A DNA stretch of 64,000 bases from Fidelibacterota bacterium (GTDB lineage: Bacteria > Fidelibacterota > Marinisomatia > SCGC-AAA003-L08 > JACNLC01): the NCBI GenBank assembly GCA_018657495.1, contig JABHXA010000007.1, forward strand, positions 62,001 to 126,000, read 5' to 3'. The stretch's first letter is position 1; every line of letters begins with the position of its first letter. Under the pieces are notes generated by a model, which did no database searches, was not told the DNA's origin, and saw nothing but the letters and a program-made list of their open reading frames with translations. This document shows positions 45,403-55,760 of this stretch, in pieces. A program made the translations under genes and the position numbers.

Positions 45403-47766
45403 TTGAAACCATATACTAATATATTGCTTGGTCTCATCCTGCTCATGAATTTGAGTTTATGTACGGGATTATCCGGATTTATCCGTAATGATAATGATGG
45501 AGAACCAATTGCCTATGCATCAATTATTATCAAAAAAAGCCTGATAGGTACAACCTCGGATATATATGGTTATTTTGTTATTCCTAATATCCCTGCAGGT
45601 GAGCACAAAGTTGATATATCTATGATAGGATATAAAACTGTCACCAGAAATATTATAATTGATGATACTGATGTTACTTTGAGAATATCGATGAGTCCAG
45701 AGATATTGACCGGGCATAACATTATAGTTACGGGAGAGAATACCCGGTTTACGCAAAAAACGGATGTAAGCACAATCACTTTGAACCCCCGTGATCTAAA
45801 ATCTCCCCCATCGTTTTTGGAGGATGATGCATTTAGAACATTTCAACTTCTCCCGGGTGTTATCTCCCAAAACGATTTTTCTGCAGCAATGATCGTTCGG
45901 GGAGGCAGTCCAGATGAAAGCCTTGTACTGTTGGATAATACTCAAATATACAATCCATATCATGTAGGTGGAATTTTTTCCTCGTTTAATACAAACGCTC
46001 TGTCAAGTGCAGAATTCAACTCAGGTGGATTCCCTTCTGAGTACGGTGGAAATTTGTCGTCTGTTCTCAATTTGACAACCAAGGAAGGGAATTCCCTCAG
46101 TGGGCGTATCCCTGAAAATAATTGGTTATCGAAATATTGGAATTTTTCTGGAATCCACGGAGAAATGTCGTTGCTGAGTTCAAATATTTTATTAGATGGT
46201 CCATCTTATAGGGGTTCCTGGTTTTTTTCTGCAAGAAGGACTTATTTCGATAAATTAGCAGACGTCTACTATAATTATTCCGACACAAAAAAGAATTGGA
46301 ATTATTATTTCTGGGATACCCATTTTAAAATAATCTCAACAATATCCCCGAAGCACCGAATTACCATTTCTAATTATTCTGGTATTGATGATTTATTTAT
46401 AAACGCAGGTGGTAATGATCTTCCTGAAGTAGATTTTTTATGGGTCTGGGGAAACCGAACTTATGACATCAATTGGAAATATTTTCATTCTCCAAGGTTT
46501 TTATTGGAATCTGGATTTTCATTTGCACATTATTATTTTGATGTAGATTTTCAGTTTTTTATTTCCAGGGAAAGTACTTTCACAGATTCATCTGAATCAT
46601 CTGGGTTAGATCTGTTATTGCAGAATATGGTAAAGGATAAAACTTTTTACCAAAAACTAAGCTGGTATCTCACAACTGATCACACCTTAAAAATCGGCTA
46701 TTATTTTAAAAACATAAAGTTAAAGTATGAAGAATTATTTGCCGGTTCGACAATTAGGAATTGGAATCAAGAACCTGATATTGTTGAAGTATATTTTAAT
46801 GATCACTGGAAATACAATTCTATCTTTATTCTTGATACCGGTGTACGGATTTCTAAATACAGTTTATACAATAAACACCTCTTTGACCCAAGAATCAATT
46901 TAAAATATTTTCTTAGTCCTGGTGTGGCCCTAAAATTTAGCTGGGGAAAATATTCACAGTTTCTATTTACAATAAATCAGGATGATCAATTATTAAGAAT
47001 TGTCGATTTCTGGCAGCCAATAATGAAAGGATATGCCCCACAGACAGCTGATCACTACATTATAGGGATTGACTATGCAAAATTGTATGGATATAAAATT
47101 AGTTTAGAGGCATATTATAAACCTTATCATAATATTCTGGATATTAGTAAAATTTATCATCCATCTTTAGGTCAAAATGGATTTGTATCCGGAACTGGCA
47201 AAGCCTATGGCGTGGAGTTACTGATAAAAAAAATCCAGGGAAAGTTAACCGGGTGGATTACATATGCTTATTCAAAATCAAAAAAGACCATCGATTATAA
47301 TGAGAATGGTCAAATTGAAGCAGAACTTGGTGAAAAGTTTAGTACCAAGTTTGATATGCCGCATATGCTTAAGTTTGTAGCAAATTATAATTTTACCGAA
47401 AAAAAAACACTGTCTATCAGCTGCGTAACCCATTCCGGACAGCCATTTACACCACCCTCCGGAAAAGTATTTCATCAAGGGTTAGATATATTTGGTTCAG
47501 TTGACAATCCCTATCAGAGATTTACTTCTTATTACGGACAGAAGAATAGTGCCCGGTACCCCACTTATTTTCGATTAGACCTCGGGTATTCCATTATTGG
47601 AAAATTCTTGAAATATGATGCAAAATACAAAATTCAAATTATCAACCTCACTAATACCTTTAATATACTTATGTATAATTGGGACCTGGAATCATCGCCC
47701 TCGAAAATTACTGCTTATAGTATGTTTCCAATATTAGTATCAGTTGGAATGGAAATTGAGTTATGA
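45403..47766 (+). CDS. TonB-dependent outer-membrane receptor
   Basis: A 787-residue outer-membrane transporter with a signal peptide (about 1-22), a carboxypeptidase-regulatory-like N-terminal domain (SGFIRNDNDGEPIAYASIII, then IGYKTV), a plug domain (about 120-225, with RTFQLLPGVISQNDFSAAMI, MIVRGGSPDESLVLLDNT and GGFPSEYGGNLSSVLN) and a barrel ending SVGMEIEL. The start is TTG, with no ATG nearby that keeps the signal peptide. The DUF4249 lipoprotein gene follows with a four-base overlap; such pairs are common in FCB bacteria and take up an unidentified substrate. Not SusC-type by sequence order. Confidence 0.9.
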   Translation: MKPYTNILLGLILLMNLSLCTGLSGFIRNDNDGEPIAYASIIIKKSLIGTTSDIYGYFVIPNIPAGEHKVDISMIGYKTVTRNIIIDDTDVTLRISMSPEILTGHNIIVTGENTRFTQKTDVSTITLNPRDLKSPPSFLEDDAFRTFQLLPGVISQNDFSAAMIVRGGSPDESLVLLDNTQIYNPYHVGGIFSSFNTNALSSAEFNSGGFPSEYGGNLSSVLNLTTKEGNSLSGRIPENNWLSKYWNFSGIHGEMSLLSSNILLDGPSYRGSWFFSARRTYFDKLADVYYNYSDTKKNWNYYFWDTHFKIISTISPKHRITISNYSGIDDLFINAGGNDLPEVDFLWVWGNRTYDINWKYFHSPRFLLESGFSFAHYYFDVDFQFFISRESTFTDSSESSGLDLLLQNMVKDKTFYQKLSWYLTTDHTLKIGYYFKNIKLKYEELFAGSTIRNWNQEPDIVEVYFNDHWKYNSIFILDTGVRISKYSLYNKHLFDPRINLKYFLSPGVALKFSWGKYSQFLFTINQDDQLLRIVDFWQPIMKGYAPQTADHYIIGIDYAKLYGYKISLEAYYKPYHNILDISKIYHPSLGQNGFVSGTGKAYGVELLIKKIQGKLTGWITYAYSKSKKTIDYNENGQIEAELGEKFSTKFDMPHMLKFVANYNFTEKKTLSISCVTHSGQPFTPPSGKVFHQGLDIFGSVDNPYQRFTSYYGQKNSARYPTYFRLDLGYSIIGKFLKYDAKYKIQIINLTNTFNILMYNWDLESSPSKITAYSMFPILVSVGMEIEL

Positions 47767-49262
47767 TTTATAAATTTCTTGTCTTTCTTACATCATTATT
47801 ATTTTTTACTTGCAGCAAGGATGTTTCGTTATCAGACATCGATGGGATAAATCAGGAAATCGATAATTATGAAAATGAAATAAGGATTGAAGCGATAATG
47901 TATCCCGCTGAGGATTTTGCAATTGTTAGAATTGATAAAACCTTCTCCCTTGATGAAACCCAACTTTATAATTGTATTGACGATGATGGAGATTGGCTTT
48001 TGTCAGATGATGAAAATGGCAATGGTATTCCCGATTGTGGTGAACCACATGTGGATGAGTATGATGAGATTCTACCGCAGGTTCATATTGATTCACTAGT
48101 TTGTACCTCTGTAAGGATAATTGACCATGATGGCCTGATTTACGAGTTTAATTATGATAGTAATGCCGGATCACTAATCTCCTATCCAGAATATACCATT
48201 GGTCAGGACAATACTATCATTGAAGATTATGGAGCATGGGTATCTGATATAAATTTTGAATTGGATGGACTGGAATCACTAAATATTGATGATAGGGTCT
48301 TCACACTTGAATGTGATTGTGGTGAGTTTGGATTTATTACCGCGACTGATACTATTCCGTTACCGGTAGAATTTTATCAAGATAGTTTGGAAGTTACTCC
48401 TTTATTTGAAAATATACAGAACTATCCTATTATTCTTGATCTAATACAGGGATGCGAAGTAGATAATTTCTGGTTAACAACATCAGCTGGGGAATTAATT
48501 TCCACAAACAAATTTTATTTTACAACAAGCTCGTTATACGAACAGAGCTTCTGGGTTAATATTGATGAATTTTCACCCCTTAGCATTGATGTAGATGACT
48601 GTACCCCAAATAGCTTGAATTATATTCATAGCTTCCCTACTTTTGGATCTAATAATTCTGTATCTGATGATTCGAAGTATATTATTGGTACACCAATTGC
48701 GGAAATACCCGGTTATTATCAAATTAAAGTACAATCCATGTCCAGCGGTCTGGATCATTATTTCTTTTATACGTCTCTGGGACTTAATGATCCGGTGAGG
48801 AGCAATTTGAGAGACGAACATGCCAATGTGAAAATGGGATATTTCGGAGCTCTCACAACAAATACACTTTATACAATAGTGCAGCTTCCGCCGATGTTGT
48901 ATTTTGGTGATTATAATTCTAGTCAATCAACTATTGATATTTGGATAGATGCAAAAATCGATATATCGTCATTTTTATTTTCAATAAAAGGCCTTCAGCT
49001 TAATGGAGAGGTAATTGATGGTGAAATATTCACCAATGACGAATGGGGTTATAATATTGACGTTCAGTCCGGGGCTGTCTCAGCCAATACGATTAATTCG
49101 AGGATTGAAACTGGGAATAATCTTCTTCTTGCAAAGTTAACATTTGATCCGGATTCTATTTTGGATGGAGAAGAAATATGTATAGAAGAAATAGGATTTC
49201 CATGGGAAGGCCACAGCATCCCATATGTTGTATTTTACGGACCTTGTATAACTATTGACTAA
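47763..49262 (+). CDS. DUF4249-type lipoprotein
   Basis: A 499-residue lipoprotein with lipobox LLFFTCSK (Cys17) followed by DUF4249-like features (YENEIRIEAIMYPAEDFAIV, then a strongly acidic patch DDDGDWLLSDDENGNGIPDC near residue 75, and DSLVCTSVRIIDHDG). DUF4249 proteins are encoded with TonB receptors and are thought to sit on the outer membrane and help bind substrate. It overlaps the receptor gene by four bases. The acidic patch resembles metal-binding turn repeats seen in other proteins of the window. Its end overlaps the convergent LON gene by four bases. Confidence 0.83.
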   Translation: MIYKFLVFLTSLLFFTCSKDVSLSDIDGINQEIDNYENEIRIEAIMYPAEDFAIVRIDKTFSLDETQLYNCIDDDGDWLLSDDENGNGIPDCGEPHVDEYDEILPQVHIDSLVCTSVRIIDHDGLIYEFNYDSNAGSLISYPEYTIGQDNTIIEDYGAWVSDINFELDGLESLNIDDRVFTLECDCGEFGFITATDTIPLPVEFYQDSLEVTPLFENIQNYPIILDLIQGCEVDNFWLTTSAGELISTNKFYFTTSSLYEQSFWVNIDEFSPLSIDVDDCTPNSLNYIHSFPTFGSNNSVSDDSKYIIGTPIAEIPGYYQIKVQSMSSGLDHYFFYTSLGLNDPVRSNLRDEHANVKMGYFGALTTNTLYTIVQLPPMLYFGDYNSSQSTIDIWIDAKIDISSFLFSIKGLQLNGEVIDGEIFTNDEWGYNIDVQSGAVSANTINSRIETGNNLLLAKLTFDPDSILDGEEICIEEIGFPWEGHSIPYVVFYGPCITID

Positions 49263-49945
49263 TTCCAGTTAATTGGAATGGGATCAAAAATACTTAAAAT
49301 ATCATCCTTTTCTTTTTTATCACCATCATTTTCAAGGTATTGGCAGACAATTTCAAGTCTAAGTCCCAAGTCAGGCAGTTCAAGCAACTTTTGCTGTTCT
49401 TTATTCGAAATTGGGATTAAAGAACTGATTATATTTGTCAACATTTCCTTATTAATTAATGGATAGTGGATCAAACTCTTTTCCATTGAATGATGTGAGA
49501 CATGAATGAACCTACTAAAAGATTCTACCAGTCTTTTCTTTTCATAATCATTATCAGAACTACTTTTAATATCGTGGAGAATTGAAACAGTGCCGATCTT
49601 GAAAGAATAATTACTGACAGCCTCAAATATTTCAACTTTTTCAAGTCCAATTAGCTGAATTTCAAAATGATCTGGTGATTTTTCATTAACGCCAATTAAT
49701 TGGGCCAATGTACCAATTTTATAAAATTCCATTAATGAATTGTTCTCTTTTCCATTCAGAGTAACGGTAATGAGATTATCATTGGATTCAGCATGTTTAA
49801 TCAAATTAATATCAACTGGGTTAGAAACTTCACAGGTGTAGGTCGTTTTTGGGAATAGGACATGATTCTCAGAAATGAGTATTGGGATGGTGCCTGAATA
49901 GGAATCCGATAATATTTGTTCTTTTGTTTCTATTGAGTTTATCAT
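49259..49945 (-). CDS. LON-N-terminal-domain protein
   Basis: A 228-residue stand-alone LON substrate-binding domain: TIPILISENHVLFPKTTYTC, then GTLAQLIGVNEKSPDHFEIQ and QLIGLEKVEIFE resemble the N-terminal domain of Lon protease (PF02190). The C-terminal part is helical (LGLRLEIVCQYLEND). There is no AAA+ or protease domain. These proteins occur widely and their role is unclear. It is convergent with the DUF4249 gene, with a four-base overlap of the ends. Confidence 0.82.
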   Translation of the reverse strand: MINSIETKEQILSDSYSGTIPILISENHVLFPKTTYTCEVSNPVDINLIKHAESNDNLITVTLNGKENNSLMEFYKIGTLAQLIGVNEKSPDHFEIQLIGLEKVEIFEAVSNYSFKIGTVSILHDIKSSSDNDYEKKRLVESFSRFIHVSHHSMEKSLIHYPLINKEMLTNIISSLIPISNKEQQKLLELPDLGLRLEIVCQYLENDGDKKEKDDILSIFDPIPINWN

Positions 49946-50028
49946 TTCAGAATAATTTTTTATCTCTGTGTATATATATTATCGGTATAAAAGGTGGTTG
50001 ACTTCAGAAATATTATTAATTTTTATAA

Positions 50029-50688
50029 TTACACCATTGCGACGATTTCTTCAACTAGTTTATTGATCCCTGTCGCAACATCTGATATACGCGGACCCAG
50101 CATATATGCCGGCGTTGAAACGAGAAGCATATCACTATCTATGACGATATTCTGAACCAGACATTCAGTATGAGTAACACCAAGTTTTTCAATTTGCTCA
50201 GCAGTTGCCTGATCATTTCCTATAGTTAGATTTGCTGTCTGTTTTAATGTATTGATTGCTTTGGCCATCATTGCGGGGGCTATACAGATAATGCCAATTG
50301 GTTTTTTTAGTTTGATCATGTCATGTATTAAATTTTCAACATCATTATTTACAGTACCGCCAGCACCCTTTATGGCAAAATCACTGAGATTTAATGCCGC
50401 TCCAAATCCGCCAGGAAAAATTAATGCGTCCAGATCATTTACATTTATGTCTTTAATGTTTTGAACATTTCCCCTTGTAATACGAGCGCTTTCGACGAGC
50501 ACATTTCTGGTCTCATTCACTTCCTCACCTGATTGGTGATTCACTACTCGTCTTTGATTTATGTCCGGTGCCATAAATACTATATCTACACCAGCTTTAT
50601 CTAAGGCTAATATTGTAATAACGGATTCTTGAATCTCGGCACCATCCATAAAACCGCATCCTGATAAACAAACACCAATTGTTGCCAT
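50029..50688 (-). CDS. elbB: ElbB-family (isoprenoid-associated glyoxalase-like) protein
   Basis: Class I glutamine-amidotransferase-fold protein. I start at ATG 50688 (MATIGVCLSGCGFMDG), with a GGAG site upstream, instead of 50700. The 219-residue length matches ElbB. Conserved parts are GCGFMDGAEIQESVITILAL, the LIFPGGFGAALNLSDFA segment, and the PIGIICIAPAMM nucleophile-elbow region with Cys. E. coli ElbB has weak glyoxalase activity; physiological role uncertain. Confidence 0.92.
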   Translation of the reverse strand: MATIGVCLSGCGFMDGAEIQESVITILALDKAGVDIVFMAPDINQRRVVNHQSGEEVNETRNVLVESARITRGNVQNIKDINVNDLDALIFPGGFGAALNLSDFAIKGAGGTVNNDVENLIHDMIKLKKPIGIICIAPAMMAKAINTLKQTANLTIGNDQATAEQIEKLGVTHTECLVQNIVIDSDMLLVSTPAYMLGPRISDVATGINKLVEEIVAMV

Positions 50689-50844
50689 ATTAATCTCCAA
50701 TGTTATTAAAAGATATATCGGTATAATTTACATATATAACCTCAGTCATACCATTTAAATGGAGATAGAATTCATACTGTTAAACTTCAGAATGCCTATT
50801 TAGGGAGGAATAACTTGTGTAGTAAAATATACTTATATATGTAA

Positions 50845-50875
50845 AAAAGCCTCCGAATCAAATTCGGAGGCTTTT
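50845..50875 (-). terminator. Terminator of the large surface-protein operon
   Basis: Perfect 14-base stem AAAAGCCTCCGAAT / ATTCGGAGGCTTTT with a three-base loop CAA. It lies 30 bases beyond the stop of the 1221-residue gene on the minus strand, and the stem's terminal A/T run gives a T tract on that strand. It may also insulate elbB from the operon. Confidence 0.9.
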
Positions 50876-50904
50876 AGATTCAATTAGAAAATTGCTATCA
50901 GGAA

Positions 50905-53900
50905 TTATTTGATAAGCATTATCTTTTGTGTTCGAGTGAAATCGCCAGCAGTCATTCTGACAAGATACATTCCACTGGAAAGATCTGAGGCATTCCAATT
51001 TACTGAATAGTTACCAGCTTCAATATTACTGTTTACTAATATTGCAGCTTGGCGACCGAGCATATCATATACAACAACTCTTACATCAGATGCGATTGGT
51101 ACCGCATAACCGATGGTCGTTGTTGGATTGAATGGATTTGGATATGCAGCATTCAATGCAAAGCTTGTAGGTATGCCTAAGGACACATCTACATAATCTT
51201 CACCTGACGCAGCGAGGAATTCAACAATTTCAAAGTCACCAGAGGCAGTAAATAATTCACTACTTTCTGGAGCAACAATGATCATTGTTGTTGTGATACC
51301 GTCACTTACAGATTGAGCAACCATGGCATCATTTGTTAATTCAACTGTGACACCAGCTTCGTGGGATAATGTAATCTGGAAAGCATCTACGATACCATTT
51401 GCAATGTAACTAACCTGATTATCATCAACGTTAATTAATGCAGTAGTTGCGTATTCACCAGTACGTCCTGGATTAAGAATCCAGCTCACAACCAGTACAA
51501 CATCCAGAACATCAACTCCGCCATCAGCATTTGCATCAGCAGCTTCGGCGCGACATGCATAGTAATCATTGGTTCCAAGAATATCACCAACAATACCAAC
51601 TACATCAAGTACGTCAACATTTCCATCTTCTGAAGGATCACCTAATGTTGTCCATGCACATGTAAACCAGTCGGCTGACATGACAGTTGGACCTTCATAG
51701 GAAGCACCAAACCAGTAGTAATCAGGAGCTGAATTTAGAGATAGAGGATCAAATCCGCAAAAAACGGTTCGACTGCCATTATCCCATTCATTATAGACAC
51801 CGACATCATAACCTGATGCTGTATCAGTTAGGAATCCAGTTGCACTGGCAGTGGGAGCCATTCCGTCAAGCCAGTTATCAAAGCCAGTTTCATATTCAGG
51901 GTCGTACATGATTGCACTTCCAGCAGGAACAGCATCGTACATATCACCTGATAACATATCACCCATTACTGCATCTAAGGCATTTGGTACACCTGGAGAA
52001 CCGATATCATGGAATATTTCACCAATTCCCATATCATTGAAGAGAGAACCATCTGCTGTAGGACCATTTGCCCAACCTGTCAACATACCTAATACCTCAT
52101 CACCAGCAAGGAAATAACTCTTTCCACCTGTATTGAGCCAGTCGTGAATGATATCATAATGATCTGTCTGGTCAGCCCATGTTAGTGTAGTTCCAATTTC
52201 CATAACTATATCATAAAATTCCAATAATTCAGCGTTAACGCCACCAAACCAGATGTCTGGGGAATATAGGAAATTACCAGTATAATTGCCTTCATAGAAG
52301 TAGTAATCATCTGGATATTGGCCACCAGCCATTTCGTTGTTGAATACCCAAAGAATATCACTTGATGGTGCATAAACAAAGTATGATCCACCCATTGATG
52401 TAGTGGTTCCTTCTTCGTCTGTTGCAGAAACTCTGTAATCAACAGTGGTTCCGCCAGCCTGACCAGGTATAGAACCGACAAAGGTTCTTGCATTTTCAGA
52501 CATTGCAGCACTATCCCATGTCGCTCCACCATCCGTAGACCATTCTACAGCAACGGTAAAGGCATCACCATTTGTTTCAGAAACTTCTGCTGTTACTTCT
52601 TGAGCTGCATCACCATATACTGTTCCTGTTGAACCCATGATGTCAGAAACCATTGGAGGTCCGTCAATTGCAAACCAATCGAGGAAATAGTTTACAAATT
52701 CCCAGAATTCAGGTACGTATTCAAGACTGCCGGGTACTCCTTCAGTAGAGTCAACTGCGGCGTCTGCCATAAATGAGATTAGTGCAGTTTTACTGGTACC
52801 ATTATCATATTGAACACCAACAACTTCTTCAGTATTAAGACCTTCATAAATAGGATCAGCTAAACCAGGGGTCATGAAATCTGTCCAGTTTAAGCTAGTA
52901 TATTTTGCATGATTCAGGAATAAATCAGGTAATCCTTCTACCAGTGAAACAAGAGAAGTATCACCTGAGCCACCATTACTTGAGTCACCATCATCATCAG
53001 GATCATTTACACCACCACTGATTCCAAACCAATCATACGCTGGGTCTCCAGGACCAAAGGTGAGTACATTTGGATATGAATCTAAATTCTGGCCAAAGAA
53101 CCAGTCATGATCGACTACGACTAAATTACCGCCGCCATCAAGAAAATCGCCATAACCAGGGTCAGTTGCACTTGCAATTGCTGGTAGAGTTGAGATGCCC
53201 CAACCATAAACGATAATGTTTGACCATCCATGATTAATTACAGACCAGTCAATACCAGCATTGTCATTGGCTACCCATGTTTCGAATGAAAGACCATACA
53301 ATGCAGCTGCTTCTTCATAACCAGTCTGATAGTCGTTACCACCATCGTCAATGATCAGAAGATCAGCATCAGGATAAGTAGGTGCAATAATTGAGAATGC
53401 ATTTGAAGTAGATTCAGCCAAAAGACCATCATTGTCTTCTGAACTAACCCAGTAAGAAATTACATCACCTGCTGCTGCAGTATATGTAACATCCCAACCC
53501 CAAAGACCGTTTCCATCAGCGCCAGTATCAATAGCATAGGCTGAATTAAGATCTAGATCAGAGACTTCGACTCCGTTAATTTCAACATGAAGATGAACAT
53601 CATCATCGCCATTTATGGCCATTCCTGATCCGTCAGTATCAACATCATCAAACAGGTCGATTTCGACTGTACGCGTATCTGTAGTTGCGTATGTATTTGA
53701 TAAGATACCAGGGTTTGCAGCAATAGGTGCGCCCCAAGGGTATGTTACTTTTACAAGCATCATAAGATCAACTACATTATTGTAATTTGCCCATAATCCA
53801 TCATCTTCAGCATTCCAGGGACCACCCATCCAGGTATAAGTCTCTGTTCTGCCGGTAATGTCATTGTTATTTGATAATGGCTGAGGAGTATCTCCACCTT

Positions 53901-54570
53901 TTACAAAACCAATAACGAATGGTGGAGGGTTGGATAGATCTCCAGAATCACCAACTTGAAATGTACCACCAATATCTAACAATGCAACTGATGACCAGTC
54001 GGCATTGTATGCTTCAATTGTATTAGGTGTAGGATTTGTTCTCAATGTCCCAACTGGGCTGAGATCCTGCTCATCAATATCCCAGCAATTTCCATCTGGG
54101 CTTATTTGGCTTGCATCACCATAATCGGCACCAAAGGCTACACAATTACCTGCAGAAAACCACTGCTGATAAACTTCCTGTACAATACAGGGTGCCGCAG
54201 GAGTGAATACTACTGCGAATGTATCACCAGCACCACCACTACTTAAATAGTAGTATGAATCTGCTTCAGGCATATAGGAAAGATCCCAGCAGGCGTCGGT
54301 GCCATCTGGACAAGATCTTGTGCCTCCTTCATCATTATTACCATTCTGGTTATTTTTAATTCGAACAAGACCATTTTCCTGTTCCCAGTTACGTGTATTA
54401 GTTGGAATATTGAATTCTCCTAAAGAGTTCTGAGGCACGACCTTATTTGTCCCAGCCATCATCACTTGCACTTTATTTGAAGTCAATCTACTGGAGTTTG
54501 CCTGCTTCTCTGCCAGCATATAGCTGAAGCTCAGTAAACCTACCAGTACAAATACTATCATTTTTTTCAT
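50905..54570 (-). CDS. Very large secreted protein with dockerin-like repeats and type IX-like sorting domain
   Basis: A protein of 1221 residues using ATG 54570, preceded by AAGGAG seven bases upstream (an in-frame ATG eight codons earlier lacks this). A signal peptide ends near residue 21. The N-terminal half is rich in Asp, Gly and Asn with Ig-like beta segments (for example VDYRVSATDEEGTTTSMGGS near residue 730). Near residue 1010 are two dockerin-like Asp repeats (DVLDVVGIVGDIL and ANADGGVDVLDVVLVVSWIL). The last 80 residues, with LNAAYPNPFNPTTTIGYAVP and ending RTQKIMLIK, are a FlgD-like/type IX sorting domain. Presumably exported to the cell surface; binding target unknown. Confidence 0.83.
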   Translation of the reverse strand: MKKMIVFVLVGLLSFSYMLAEKQANSSRLTSNKVQVMMAGTNKVVPQNSLGEFNIPTNTRNWEQENGLVRIKNNQNGNNDEGGTRSCPDGTDACWDLSYMPEADSYYYLSSGGAGDTFAVVFTPAAPCIVQEVYQQWFSAGNCVAFGADYGDASQISPDGNCWDIDEQDLSPVGTLRTNPTPNTIEAYNADWSSVALLDIGGTFQVGDSGDLSNPPPFVIGFVKGGDTPQPLSNNNDITGRTETYTWMGGPWNAEDDGLWANYNNVVDLMMLVKVTYPWGAPIAANPGILSNTYATTDTRTVEIDLFDDVDTDGSGMAINGDDDVHLHVEINGVEVSDLDLNSAYAIDTGADGNGLWGWDVTYTAAAGDVISYWVSSEDNDGLLAESTSNAFSIIAPTYPDADLLIIDDGGNDYQTGYEEAAALYGLSFETWVANDNAGIDWSVINHGWSNIIVYGWGISTLPAIASATDPGYGDFLDGGGNLVVVDHDWFFGQNLDSYPNVLTFGPGDPAYDWFGISGGVNDPDDDGDSSNGGSGDTSLVSLVEGLPDLFLNHAKYTSLNWTDFMTPGLADPIYEGLNTEEVVGVQYDNGTSKTALISFMADAAVDSTEGVPGSLEYVPEFWEFVNYFLDWFAIDGPPMVSDIMGSTGTVYGDAAQEVTAEVSETNGDAFTVAVEWSTDGGATWDSAAMSENARTFVGSIPGQAGGTTVDYRVSATDEEGTTTSMGGSYFVYAPSSDILWVFNNEMAGGQYPDDYYFYEGNYTGNFLYSPDIWFGGVNAELLEFYDIVMEIGTTLTWADQTDHYDIIHDWLNTGGKSYFLAGDEVLGMLTGWANGPTADGSLFNDMGIGEIFHDIGSPGVPNALDAVMGDMLSGDMYDAVPAGSAIMYDPEYETGFDNWLDGMAPTASATGFLTDTASGYDVGVYNEWDNGSRTVFCGFDPLSLNSAPDYYWFGASYEGPTVMSADWFTCAWTTLGDPSEDGNVDVLDVVGIVGDILGTNDYYACRAEAADANADGGVDVLDVVLVVSWILNPGRTGEYATTALINVDDNQVSYIANGIVDAFQITLSHEAGVTVELTNDAMVAQSVSDGITTTMIIVAPESSELFTASGDFEIVEFLAASGEDYVDVSLGIPTSFALNAAYPNPFNPTTTIGYAVPIASDVRVVVYDMLGRQAAILVNSNIEAGNYSVNWNASDLSSGMYLVRMTAGDFTRTQKIMLIK

Positions 54571-54590
54571 CTGTTGTCTCCTTGCATTAT

Positions 54591-55760
54591 TCATTGATTA
54601 GCTAATAGTCCTAATAATTCATTTATAAATGAACCATAGTCTGTTGTGTAATTATAGTTTAATATAATTGTGTCTCCTTCATTTAAAATGGGATTTCCTT
54701 GAAAGGACAAGGTATTCAATCCCTCGTCAATTTCGCTTATCTCATATACCAATCCCAATTCACATGATTCTACTGACGAAACTGATATTAATTTGTAAGC
54801 TGAGTTATTGGAATTCCACACTTCATCACCATTGGCATCTGTAAAACTCTCTGCTCCGTCCCAAGTCGAATTTCCATTATCATTGGATAAATTTTCGCCT
54901 GTATCCCAACTCGAATTTCCCTGCGTACCTGTAACTCCATCGAAATTATCTCCATTGGGATCACTTCCCGGTACAAAACCCGGGTCTTCTACAGACAAAC
55001 ACCCACCTGAGCCATCTTCGAAATTATCCAGACAGCCATCACTGCCTGTATCATCAAAAGCCTCAGCAGGATTATACATGCAATCACCATTACCATCGAT
55101 GTATAATTCCTGGAGTGTTCCTATCTGCATTCCATCGAGAACTGTGGTTTCGCTATGGGAAACGGCTGCACTGCCAATTGTTGAGGATGTGGTTGAGAAA
55201 GAAATTCCATTTTCAACGAGCTGATTATATAATGCAGTTATATCACCAAGATTATATTGAAGTTGATATTTTATTGCAGAAATCGACTCGCTGGAAATAT
55301 TAGTGTCATATCTGAAAACAAAATTGGGATCATTTCCTAGCACAATATCAACCTGTTCAATTGCATCTTCAAATAATCCACTGCTTCCGCCAGCCCAATA
55401 GATTACAGCTAGACCAGCTCTTGCTTCATTTTCAAAAACTGCACCCATAGGGTCAAACTCAGAGAATATGATCGCCGTATTAAAATTGGATTCTGCCGCA
55501 ATCATATTTAAACTGGCACTTCGTGCATAACTCCAACCCAACCCGAGATACGGTTCGGATTTTGTAGCATCCCTATCTGCAGCAGTCTGAAAGTACAAAA
55601 CAGCCAAGTCAAAATTACTGTCGGAAAAAGCCAACCATGCATTTTCCATCAGCCAATTGTATGTATGCGGTTTTTGAGATAGAAAATTATCGTCACTGAA
55701 CTTATCCGAACAGCCAAAAACCAAAAGCAATACTAAAGTTATATATGAATACTTCCTCAT
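54591..55760 (-). CDS. Lipoprotein with TPR-like helices and an Asp/Asn-rich acidic module
   Basis: A 389-residue lipoprotein (lipobox LLVFGCSD, Cys17). The first half is helical with TPR-like pairs (AWLAFSDSNFDLAVLYFQTA, LGLGWSYARSASLNMIAAE). Residues about 222-325 are an unusual acidic stretch: YNPAEAFDDTGSDGC, DPNGDNFDG, GNSSWDTGE, GNSTWDGAES and DANGDEVWN. The same ordered pieces recur in the 1694-residue neighbour, so it is a shared module, possibly calcium-binding. The C-terminus returns to ordinary protein. Four-base overlap with the upstream gene; 20 bases to the downstream one. Confidence 0.78.
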   Translation of the reverse strand: MRKYSYITLVLLLVFGCSDKFSDDNFLSQKPHTYNWLMENAWLAFSDSNFDLAVLYFQTAADRDATKSEPYLGLGWSYARSASLNMIAAESNFNTAIIFSEFDPMGAVFENEARAGLAVIYWAGGSSGLFEDAIEQVDIVLGNDPNFVFRYDTNISSESISAIKYQLQYNLGDITALYNQLVENGISFSTTSSTIGSAAVSHSETTVLDGMQIGTLQELYIDGNGDCMYNPAEAFDDTGSDGCLDNFEDGSGGCLSVEDPGFVPGSDPNGDNFDGVTGTQGNSSWDTGENLSNDNGNSTWDGAESFTDANGDEVWNSNNSAYKLISVSSVESCELGLVYEISEIDEGLNTLSFQGNPILNEGDTIILNYNYTTDYGSFINELLGLLANQ

